Below are positions 1-6,873 of a DNA stretch of 64,000 nucleotides, piece after piece. Each line of letters starts with the position of its first letter. Position 1 is the first letter of the stretch. This DNA comes from Ardenticatenales bacterium (GTDB taxonomy: Bacteria; Chloroflexota; Anaerolineae; Promineifilales; Promineifilaceae), in contig JACKBM010000009.1 in NCBI GenBank assembly GCA_020634575.1, positions 79,133-143,132 of the forward strand, read 5' to 3'. The notes beneath the pieces are model-generated. The model was not told the DNA's origin, ran no database searches, and saw only the letters and a program-made list of their open reading frames with translations. A program made the translations under genes and the position numbers.

Positions 1-2
1 GT

Positions 3-1487
3 CAGGTCTCCGACCACATTCGCCGCACCCTCAACGTGCAGAACCTCTCCATCGGCCTGATCGACAAGCCGACGGGCGACATCGTCTTCGCCAATATTCT
101 GATGGGGCCGCTGTTTGAAGACATGGCCAGCGTGCGCATTCGCCAGGGCCAGGGTATCGCCGGTTGGGTTGTGGAAAAGAAACAGCCGCTGATCGTCAAT
201 GATGTCTATCATGACAAGCGCTTCTACCCCAAAATTGATCAGCAGTCTGGCTATCGCACCAACTCGATTCTGGCGGTGCCGCTCATTGTCGAAAACAATG
301 TCATCGGCGTGATCGAGGCCATCAACAAGCGCTCCGGCGATTTTAACGAACACGACCAGCATCTTTTGGAAGCCATCAGCGCGCCACTCAGCGTGGCCAT
401 TGAAAATGCCCGGCTACATGCCGATGTGGTGGCTGAAAAACGACGTATTGAAACATTGTTTGCCAGCATGACCGAAGGCGTACTGACGGTCACGCAGGAA
501 GGGCTCATTACCAACAGCAATGACGCCGTCCACTCTATGCTCCAGGCTCAGGATGCCAAATTAATTGGCCAGTCCATCGACAGTATTATCCAGCTGAAAC
601 GGGGCAACTTTAGTGAATTTGTGAAACGCGTCTTCCGGGCTGACCGGGAAAGCCCGCAGCAGGCTCTGGACATCAAAATCCACGGCACACGGGCAACCTT
701 CCTACCCGTGCTTGTTGGCGGCACCGTCATCGAACACGAAGAGAAAACCTCCAGCGAAGCGATCATCACCTTCAGCGACCTGAGCCAGATCCGCGAATTT
801 GAGCGGATGCGGGATGACTTCTTCCATAACATCATCCACGAGCTGCGCACGCCGCTGGCCTCTATCCTGATGTATGCCCGTCTGCTCCGTCAGGGGCGCG
901 CCGGCGATGACAAGGAAAAGGAAGACCGCTTCCTCGGCGTTATCGAACGAGAATCCGACCGGCTGCAGAGCATGGTGCGGCAGATGTTGCAGCTGGCCAA
1001 GCTGGAGACCAGCGATTTCCAGCGCAGCTCCGAGCAAGTCAGCCTCAACCGCATCCTGGACGACCTCCTGCCGCCGCTGGCCGATCAGGCCACAGAGAAA
1101 GGGCTCGTTTTTAGCCAGCGCATCCAGCCAGACATGCCTGATGTCATGGGCGATCCGGAATCCGTGCGTCTGATCTTCAAGAATCTGCTGGAAAATGCCC
1201 TGAAGTTCACGCTTTCAGGCACCGTGCGCATCGAGGCCAAGCAGGAAAAGAATTTCATCAAGGTGCAGGTGCAGGATGAAGGCATCGGCATGCCGGCCGA
1301 AGCAATTCCCCTGCTTTTCCGCCGCTTTTACCGTTCTCAGAGTGCCGTAGAACGCGGCATTGCCGGCACCGGCCTTGGGCTGCACATGACCAAGGAATGT
1401 GTGGAGCGGCTGCGAGGCACCATCAAGGTAGAAAGCGAGCTGGGCAAAGGCACAACTTTCACCGTTTTACTGCCGCCGGTCACCTGA
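3..1487 (+). CDS. Sensor histidine kinase, GAF-PAS-HisKA-HATPase (5' truncated)
   Basis: The open frame runs in from the left edge, so the N-terminus is missing; the first in-window candidate start (GTG at 36) lies inside an already folded GAF-like segment. Order seen: GAF domain (to about nt 415), a short PAS-like sensor (about 440-780), HisKA with the H-box FFHNIIHELRTPLAS (phospho-acceptor His at 837-839), then HATPase_c with N-box LLENALKF, G1 box DEGIGM and G2 box GTGLGLH. No transmembrane segment is visible in the part present. Autophosphorylation on His and transfer to an unseen response regulator is the family role. No regulator gene follows; a cysteine desulfurase lies 77 bp downstream. 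The ligand is unknown. Confidence 0.9.
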   Translation, partial: QVSDHIRRTLNVQNLSIGLIDKPTGDIVFANILMGPLFEDMASVRIRQGQGIAGWVVEKKQPLIVNDVYHDKRFYPKIDQQSGYRTNSILAVPLIVENNVIGVIEAINKRSGDFNEHDQHLLEAISAPLSVAIENARLHADVVAEKRRIETLFASMTEGVLTVTQEGLITNSNDAVHSMLQAQDAKLIGQSIDSIIQLKRGNFSEFVKRVFRADRESPQQALDIKIHGTRATFLPVLVGGTVIEHEEKTSSEAIITFSDLSQIREFERMRDDFFHNIIHELRTPLASILMYARLLRQGRAGDDKEKEDRFLGVIERESDRLQSMVRQMLQLAKLETSDFQRSSEQVSLNRILDDLLPPLADQATEKGLVFSQRIQPDMPDVMGDPESVRLIFKNLLENALKFTLSGTVRIEAKQEKNFIKVQVQDEGIGMPAEAIPLLFRRFYRSQSAVERGIAGTGLGLHMTKECVERLRGTIKVESELGKGTTFTVLLPPVT

Positions 1488-1564
1488 ACGCGTCGCCCAA
1501 CATCACGATTGTCAAATTACGGCTACCCTTGTCAGCGTAGCCACTTAATCCTTGCAGGAACATC

Positions 1565-2746
1565 ATGAGCCAGCGCAAACTGATTTATATGGATCACAGT
1601 GCCACGACGCCTGTGCACGCTGATGTGGTGGCAGCCATGCTGCCCTACTGGACCGAAGATTACGGCAACCCCTCATCGCAGCATTATTTTGGCCGCCAGG
1701 CCCAGAACGGGCTGGAAACGGCCCGGCAGACCATCGCCCGCCTGCTGAACGCCAAAGCCAAAGAGATCATCTTTACGGGTTGCGGCTCGGAGAGTGACAA
1801 CCTGGCCGTGCGCGGGGTCATGTTTGCGGCCCGCAACGCCGGTCGGGGCAACCATTTCATCACCAGTTGCATCGAACACCCGGCCATTTTGGAAACGGGC
1901 CGCCAACTGGTAGAGCAATTTGGCTTTGAGATGACGGTATTGCCTGTTGATGGGCTGGGACGAGTGCAGCCAGCCGAGTTGAAGAAGGCGATCCGGCCGG
2001 ATACCGCCCTCGTCAGCATCATGGCCGCCAACAACGAGATTGGCACCATCCAACCCATCGAAGAACTGGGCCGGTTAGCCCGCGACAACGGCGCCCTTTT
2101 TCATACCGATGCCGTCCAGGCCGCCGGCTACCGGCGCTGGAATCTGGCCGAACTGCCGATCGACCTGCTCAGCATGGCGCCCCACAAATTTTATGGCCCC
2201 AAAGGCGTGGGCATTCTCTACGTCCGGGATGGCGTCGAGCTGTTGCCGGCCTTGACCGGCGGCGGCCAGGAAAACGGGCAGCGGCCGGGCACCGTCAACG
2301 TCCCCTTTGCCGTCGGCGCCGCCGCTGCGTTTGCGCTGGCCATGCGTGACCTGGAAGCCAACGTGGTCCATTGCCAGGCAGTGCGTGACCGGCTCATCGA
2401 GCGTGTACTGACTCAGGTTCCGGCCGGTTGTTTGCTGACAGGTGACCCCGTTGAGCGCCTGCCCCACCATGTCAGTTTTGCCTTCGAGGATCTCAGCGGC
2501 AACGACCTGATCATCAACCTGGATATGCAGGGGCTGGCTGCCAGCAGCGGCTCCGCCTGCTCCACCGGCAATCCCAAACCGTCGGCCACGCTGGAAGCGC
2601 TGGGCCTTGATCCTCGTTACACCCTGGGCGGGCTGCGCCTGACCGTGGGTCTGCAGAATAGTCTGGACGATGCTGAAAGAGCGGCTGAGATTGTGACTGG
2701 GGCGGTAGCCAGTTTGCGGCAGTTCCGGGCAGCGTTGGCCGGTTAA
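1565..2746 (+). CDS. iscS: Cysteine desulfurase (NifS/IscS class)
   Basis: PLP enzyme that removes sulfur from cysteine as a protein-bound persulfide for tRNA thiolation and Fe-S assembly. Seen: N-terminal YMDHSATTPV, the PLP Schiff-base lysine in SMAPHKFYGPKGVG, and the persulfide cysteine in the short group I type loop SSGSACSTGNPKPS. Length 393 aa is normal. An AGGAA ribosome-binding site precedes the ATG. The next gene is mnmA, a usual partner, so the product probably supplies sulfur for the 2-thiouridine modification of tRNA. Whether it also serves Fe-S assembly (iscS) or mainly MnmA cannot be decided from this window; no iscU or sufU is present here. Confidence 0.92.
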   Translation: MSQRKLIYMDHSATTPVHADVVAAMLPYWTEDYGNPSSQHYFGRQAQNGLETARQTIARLLNAKAKEIIFTGCGSESDNLAVRGVMFAARNAGRGNHFITSCIEHPAILETGRQLVEQFGFEMTVLPVDGLGRVQPAELKKAIRPDTALVSIMAANNEIGTIQPIEELGRLARDNGALFHTDAVQAAGYRRWNLAELPIDLLSMAPHKFYGPKGVGILYVRDGVELLPALTGGGQENGQRPGTVNVPFAVGAAAAFALAMRDLEANVVHCQAVRDRLIERVLTQVPAGCLLTGDPVERLPHHVSFAFEDLSGNDLIINLDMQGLAASSGSACSTGNPKPSATLEALGLDPRYTLGGLRLTVGLQNSLDDAERAAEIVTGAVASLRQFRAALAG

Positions 2747-2765
2747 TGATAGATGGGAAGGGCGT

Positions 2766-2885
2766 GGCGGCATTAAAAATGCCGTGCTGATGGGTGCGAA
2801 GCGCCATAAATGGCGCTGGGAAATTTGCTCTGAGCGCCATTTATGGCGCTTCCTGAGCCATCAGCACGACGTTTCAACGCCGCCC
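2766..2885. repeat. Nested inverted-repeat (cruciform-like) element between iscS and mnmA
   Basis: Two perfect stems are nested: outer arms CGTGCTGATGG (2783-2793) with its complement at 2858-2868, and inner 20-bp arms at 2798-2817 and 2833-2852. Each inner arm is itself almost a palindrome (GCGCCAT-AA-ATGGCGC), so the DNA can fold as one long hairpin or as a cloverleaf. A further GGCGGC/GCCGCC pair flanks it. There is no T-tract, so a simple intrinsic terminator is unlikely; it resembles a REP/MITE-type element. Confidence 0.8.
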
Positions 2886-2948
2886 CACAACCTCCCAGCC
2901 CACATTCACGGTTGAACACAAAGCCTATTCCAGTTAGACTTACCCGCT

Positions 2949-4076
2949 ATGAGTGCAGCCCGTAAGGAACGTGTGGTCGTCGCCATGAGCGGCGGTGTGG
3001 ATAGCTCGGTGGCCGCGGCCCTGCTCGTGGAGCAGGGCTATGAGGTCATTGGCATGATGATGCGGCTGTGGAGCGAACCAACTGCCAACAGCTTCGTCCA
3101 TAACCGCTGTTGCACGCCGGACCAGATGGCCGACGCCCGGCGCATCGCCGCCCAGCTGGGCATCCCCTTCTACGTCGTCGATGTAAAGGACCATTTTCGC
3201 CAGACCATCGTCCAATTTTTCATCGATCAGCACCGGCTCGGGCGCACCCCCAATCCCTGCATCGAATGTAACCGGCAGATCCGCTTCACCTACCTGCTCA
3301 ATCGCGCCTTTTCCCTGGATGCCGACTATCTGGCCACCGGGCATTATGCCCAGGTCTTGGCAGGACCGGCCGGCTACGAACTCCACGAAGGTGTTGACGC
3401 CAGCAAAGACCAATCCTACGTCCTCCACATGCTCAATCAGGAGCATCTGGCCCATGTCAAGTTCCCCGTCGGCGGCTACGCGAAGGCCGAGGTGCGGGCG
3501 CTGGCGGAAAAGTTCAACCTGCCCGTCGCCAGCAAAAAGGACAGCATGGATCTCTGCTTCCTCGGCGATGGTGATTACCGCCGCTTCCTGCAGGAGCACG
3601 CCCCCGAAAGCAATGCCACTGGCCCTATCCTGACCAGCGAAGGTGAGGAAATTGGCCAGCACCAGGGGCTGGCGTTCTACACCATCGGCCAGCGCAAGGG
3701 GCTGGGCGTCAACACCAGCACGCCGGTTTTTGTCCTGGAGAAGGATGTGGCCCGCAACGCCCTGATCGTCGGTGCACGTGAGGAATTGGGTCAGACGACC
3801 CTGGCCGTGCGCGACGTGAACTGGATCGCGGGGGCCGTGCCGGACCGGCCGGTTGAAGCCGCCGTCAAGATCCGTTACAAGGCTCAGAAAATCGCCGCCG
3901 CCATCACCGCCACCGGACCCGATACGGCCGACATCACCTTTGCCAGCGATGTTTTCGGCATCACCAGCGGCCAGGGCGCTGTTTTCTACGAAGGTAGCCG
4001 CTGTCTTGGCGGCGGGATCATTGCGGACCGCGAACCGGCCGGTATTCCCCTCCCCGTTCTGGAGGTGGCCCGATGA
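2949..4076 (+). CDS. mnmA: tRNA-specific 2-thiouridylase MnmA
   Basis: Catalyses ATP-dependent 2-thiolation of the wobble uridine in tRNA Lys, Glu and Gln. Seen: PP-loop SGGVDSSVAA near the N-terminus, the first catalytic cysteine in TPNPCIECNRQIRF, the D-K-D-Q-S-Y segment (ASKDQSYVL), and the second catalytic cysteine region DLCFLGDGDYRRF; the C-terminal beta-barrel domain follows. At 375 aa it is full length. It lies downstream of the cysteine desulfurase that would supply the sulfur, although about 200 bp of structured repeat separate them. Its stop codon overlaps the start of the next small gene (ATGA), which implies translational coupling. Confidence 0.96.
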   Translation: MSAARKERVVVAMSGGVDSSVAAALLVEQGYEVIGMMMRLWSEPTANSFVHNRCCTPDQMADARRIAAQLGIPFYVVDVKDHFRQTIVQFFIDQHRLGRTPNPCIECNRQIRFTYLLNRAFSLDADYLATGHYAQVLAGPAGYELHEGVDASKDQSYVLHMLNQEHLAHVKFPVGGYAKAEVRALAEKFNLPVASKKDSMDLCFLGDGDYRRFLQEHAPESNATGPILTSEGEEIGQHQGLAFYTIGQRKGLGVNTSTPVFVLEKDVARNALIVGAREELGQTTLAVRDVNWIAGAVPDRPVEAAVKIRYKAQKIAAAITATGPDTADITFASDVFGITSGQGAVFYEGSRCLGGGIIADREPAGIPLPVLEVAR

Positions 4077-4360
4077 CAGTTTCCCTCGCGGCCGGCATGA
4101 TTCTCGGCTTCCTCCTGGCGACCGCTTACGGCGCTGCCTTCCACATCATTATGGGCGGCCCCGCCCGCCAAATCATCCTCTATGTAGCGGCTGCCTGGAT
4201 CGGCTTTGCCATCGGCCAGCTGATTGGCGACTGGCTGGATATCAATGTCCTGAACCTGGGCGCCATTCACCTCTTTGCCGCCAGCCTGGGCGCCTGGATT
4301 GCCCTGCTGGCTGCCCGCTGGCTCGGCGTTATAAACACGCCAGATGACGCCGAAAATTAG
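4073..4360 (+). CDS. Small hydrophobic membrane protein, unknown function
   Basis: A 95-residue protein starting inside the stop codon of mnmA (ATGA overlap), so the gene is very probably real. The sequence is almost wholly hydrophobic with three likely transmembrane segments (about residues 3-22, 30-55 and 62-85), containing glycine-rich stretches such as AWIGFAIGQLIGDWL. I do not recognise a family. Its only contextual link is co-translation with the tRNA thiolase, which may be incidental. Confidence 0.75.
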   Translation: MTVSLAAGMILGFLLATAYGAAFHIIMGGPARQIILYVAAAWIGFAIGQLIGDWLDINVLNLGAIHLFAASLGAWIALLAARWLGVINTPDDAEN

Positions 4361-4394
4361 CCATTTGTCACTACGATTCCTGATTTTTATCCGG

Positions 4395-4400
4395 TATACT
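4395..4400 (+). promoter_or_regulatory. Possible -10 box for the TP-rich lipoprotein gene
   Basis: TATACT in the 220-bp gap before the lipoprotein gene; no good -35 at 17 bp, so this is tentative. It would give a leader of about 170 nt, which contains a small AGCGC-loop-GCGCT hairpin (4511-4525). Confidence 0.35.
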
Positions 4401-4580
4401 CCTCCCATCGTTTCCAGATTCAAGCGTTTCTGATCTGGTGGCTGTGCCGGCGACAAACTGAGGTGAAGGCCCAATACTGCCTGAATTTTGGCATTCCTCT
4501 GTGAACTCGTAGCGCCTGTAGCGCTCCCGCTGCGCACAGCTCGTATTTACTGATTTCCCCATATTCAGGAGGATCCCGAG

Positions 4581-5816
4581 ATGCGTCGACGCAACCATCT
4601 ACTTCTCGCCCTTTTGGCAATTGCCTTATTTGTTCTGGCCGCCTGCTCTGACCCTGAGCCAACGCCCACCGCAGTGGCTGAAGTAGATGAAACTGAGCCA
4701 GAAGCGACCAACACACCCACCCTGGAACCTACGGAAGAACCGACCGAGGTGCCAACCAATACGCCAACCGCCATCCCCACTGATACCCCGGCGCCCACCG
4801 AAACCCCAACGCATACGCCGACAGCCACACCGGTGCCGCTCACGACGATCACCTTGTTTGACGAGACGACCGGTGATCCGCTCGAAGGGCTCACCGTGGA
4901 GCTCAGCAACGCCGACATGGGGCTGACCATGACGCAGGTCACCGACGAAGATGGCGTGGCCATATTTGAGGATTTACCGGCCGGTACCTATGACATGACC
5001 GTCTTGAACGAGGACACACCCATCCTCACCGAAACCGAGCTGGATCTGGAAGGGATGGTCGACCTGGCCTACGATGTCCTCCTGGAGCTGCTGGCCACCG
5101 TGATCCCGGACGAAGTGATTCTGAATGAAGGGCCGGACCCGGTCTACGATAACGTCGCCACCCTGGTCGCCGGCGATGAAGTTGAGATTATTGGCCAGAA
5201 TGACGATGGCAGCTGGTTGCTCGTGAACTACGAGACAGAAGACGGCGAGCTCCTCACTGGCTGGTTGGCCGCCGAAGATCTGGAGATCATGGGTAATCCT
5301 GAATCCGTTGCCGTCGCAGACGCACCGCCGACACCAACCCCGGGCCCCACAGCCGTCCCGGCCACGCCGGCCCCGGTGGTGGTGGATTACATTACGTTCT
5401 ATTATCGGTCCAATCCGAGCGAAATCCTGGGCACCTTCCCCGTCAAGACGTTTAACGCCAACGAACTTTACAACAAGATGCTGCTCGTTCGTAATTCGCT
5501 CAATACAATGAATGCCAACCTCGGTGGCGCCCGCAATGGGGATGCCGCCTCTTGCCAGGCATATGTCAATGCGTACAACACGATCCTGAATAACGGTACG
5601 TTCTATGACGATGTGCCGGGTGATTGGGCCGGTATTCATGACGCCTACATCGTAGCTTTCATCTTTGCCCTGGACCGGACGCGTCCCGCCTTCCTCTCCT
5701 GCCGGGACGCCGGTACGGTTGACAATTTTAATGCCGACCTGGCAGTTCAAACCATTGGCCAGACGCTTGCCTTCTTCAATCCCTTTGTAGATGCCGCTGC
5801 AGCCAAGCTGCCGTAA
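4581..5816 (+). CDS. Lipoprotein with TP-rich linker, Ig-like and SH3b-like domains
   Basis: A lipoprotein signal peptide ends in the lipobox LAAC (Cys22). Residues 25-88 are an acidic Thr/Pro-rich linker made of NTPT/ETPT units. Residues about 89-165 look like a prealbumin/Cna-B-type Ig domain (VELSN, FEDLPAGTYDMTV). Residues about 175-235 fit a bacterial SH3b domain (VYDNVATLVAGDEVEIIG, GSWLLVNY, GWLAAEDL). The last 150 residues, with two cysteines, match nothing I recognise. A strong AGGAGG site lies before the ATG. It should be anchored on the outer face of the cytoplasmic membrane and may bind wall polymer or ligand; function is otherwise unknown. Confidence 0.85.
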   Translation: MRRRNHLLLALLAIALFVLAACSDPEPTPTAVAEVDETEPEATNTPTLEPTEEPTEVPTNTPTAIPTDTPAPTETPTHTPTATPVPLTTITLFDETTGDPLEGLTVELSNADMGLTMTQVTDEDGVAIFEDLPAGTYDMTVLNEDTPILTETELDLEGMVDLAYDVLLELLATVIPDEVILNEGPDPVYDNVATLVAGDEVEIIGQNDDGSWLLVNYETEDGELLTGWLAAEDLEIMGNPESVAVADAPPTPTPGPTAVPATPAPVVVDYITFYYRSNPSEILGTFPVKTFNANELYNKMLLVRNSLNTMNANLGGARNGDAASCQAYVNAYNTILNNGTFYDDVPGDWAGIHDAYIVAFIFALDRTRPAFLSCRDAGTVDNFNADLAVQTIGQTLAFFNPFVDAAAAKLP

Positions 5817-5824
5817 GCTTCCGC

Positions 5825-5860
5825 GTGGTGAGCCTTCTGCTGAGAAGGCTCACCACTTGC
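5825..5860 (+). terminator. Hairpin terminator after the lipoprotein gene
   Basis: Perfect 14-bp stem, GTGGTGAGCCTTCT (5825-5838) against 5843-5856 with a GCTG loop, followed by a weak T-rich run TTGCTT. Placed 8 bp after the stop codon. Confidence 0.7.
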
Positions 5861-5888
5861 TTGACCATACCTCCAGATTCGCTATACT
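5861..5888 (+). promoter_or_regulatory. Sigma-70-type promoter for the DUF948-like/YtxH pair
   Basis: TTGACC (5861-5866), 16-bp spacer, TATACT (5883-5888). It sits directly after the preceding terminator and about 37 bp before the ATG at 5925. Confidence 0.65.
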
Positions 5889-5924
5889 GTTGAATCGGTA
5901 ACTGGTCCTAGTGGAAGCAAGGCA

Positions 5925-6371
5925 ATGCGTTCTGAAATTTCCCCGGTGGTGCCGGCTGAGCCGCAGCAGCCACTGATCAAAAAGCTGTATGTTGCCCTGG
6001 GCATCATCCTGATCCTGGCCATCGCCGGCCTGACTATCTGGGGAATCCTCTACCTGGCCAACACCTTTCCAGCTGAGATTGAAGCGTTAAGAGATATCTT
6101 TATCATCTTGCTGGCACTGGGCAGTTGCCTGTCTGGCATTGTTGTGGTTCTGCTGTTGGTCATGGTAATTCGCCTGATCAACATGCTAGAGTTTGAAATC
6201 AAGCCGATTCTGGAAAAGACGAACGAAACCCTGGGGACAGTGAGGGGAACCACCCGCTTTGTCAGCGCCAATGTGGTACAACCCACAATCCGGGCCGGCA
6301 GTTATGTGGCTGGCATCCGGCGGGGCTTGAAGGTGCTCTTCGGGGATCCTGACAAGAATCTTCCCGCGTAA
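5925..6371 (+). CDS. Two-TM membrane protein, DUF948-like
   Basis: 148 residues: a short cytoplasmic N-terminus, two transmembrane helices (about residues 20-45 and 57-85), then a soluble amphipathic tail with the pattern FEIKPILEKTNETLGTVRGT that resembles DUF948-type proteins. A YtxH-family gene follows 47 bp downstream, the same arrangement as in Firmicutes where DUF948 and YtxH proteins are neighbours. The same layout recurs at 47.5 kb in this window. Biochemical role unknown; likely envelope or stress related. Confidence 0.75.
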   Translation: MRSEISPVVPAEPQQPLIKKLYVALGIILILAIAGLTIWGILYLANTFPAEIEALRDIFIILLALGSCLSGIVVVLLLVMVIRLINMLEFEIKPILEKTNETLGTVRGTTRFVSANVVQPTIRAGSYVAGIRRGLKVLFGDPDKNLPA

Positions 6372-6418
6372 GCAATCGGCCGGCGGCAAATCGTATCAGG
6401 AATTGAAAGGAGCTTAAG

Positions 6419-6802
6419 ATGAGTGACAATAACGGTGATTTGGGGGCCTTTTTGGCCGGGTTTGTAATTGGCGGTTTGGTAGGGGCAGCAGTGGCCCTGA
6501 TTATGGCGCCACAGTCGGGTGAAGAGACCCGCGCCCGTATTTCCGCCCGCAGCAATGAGCTGCGTGACGCCGGTTCGACCCGGCTGCAATCCGCCCGGGA
6601 ACGGGCTGGCGAATACAGCAATGAGTACGTCGAGCGCGCTCGGACAGCCGGCAGCAGCGCTCAAGAGCGAGCCCGCCTCGTCCTAGACGAGGGTAAAACA
6701 CGTTTTTCTTCGGCCGTCGAAACCGGCAAGAGTCGCATTGACGAAGTGACTAGCCGAATTAAGAAAAGCGAATCGAACGGGGACGCACCTGAAGCGGCAT
6801 AA
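6419..6802 (+). CDS. YtxH-family protein
   Basis: The N-terminal hydrophobic segment FLAGFVIGGLVGAAVALIMAPQSGEETR carries the YtxH signature (glycine-zipper helix followed by AP-x-SG-x-ETR). The rest is a highly charged, alanine-rich helix or coiled coil (residues 40-120). YtxH proteins are general-stress-induced small membrane-associated proteins of unknown mechanism. A good ribosome-binding site (GAAAGGAGC) precedes the ATG. The gene ends 32 bp before a strong intrinsic terminator. Confidence 0.85.
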   Translation: MSDNNGDLGAFLAGFVIGGLVGAAVALIMAPQSGEETRARISARSNELRDAGSTRLQSARERAGEYSNEYVERARTAGSSAQERARLVLDEGKTRFSSAVETGKSRIDEVTSRIKKSESNGDAPEAA

Positions 6803-6834
6803 GGCCGCAGCTTCGTAAGAAACTGAAATTTATG

Positions 6835-6864
6835 GAGCGTCCCAGGATGGGGCGCTCTTTTTTT
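6835..6864 (+). terminator. Rho-independent terminator after ytxH-like gene
   Basis: Stem GAGCGTCCC (6835-6843), loop AGGAT, GGGGCGCTC (6849-6857), then seven T (6858-6864). It overlaps the upstream ATG (6832) of the RSH frame, which argues that this ATG is not the real start. Confidence 0.9.
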
Positions 6865-6873
6865 GGAGTTTTC

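Noticed and set aside
6832..6873. Longer RSH start at 6832
   Set aside because: This ATG lies in the stem of an intrinsic terminator and has no ribosome-binding site.
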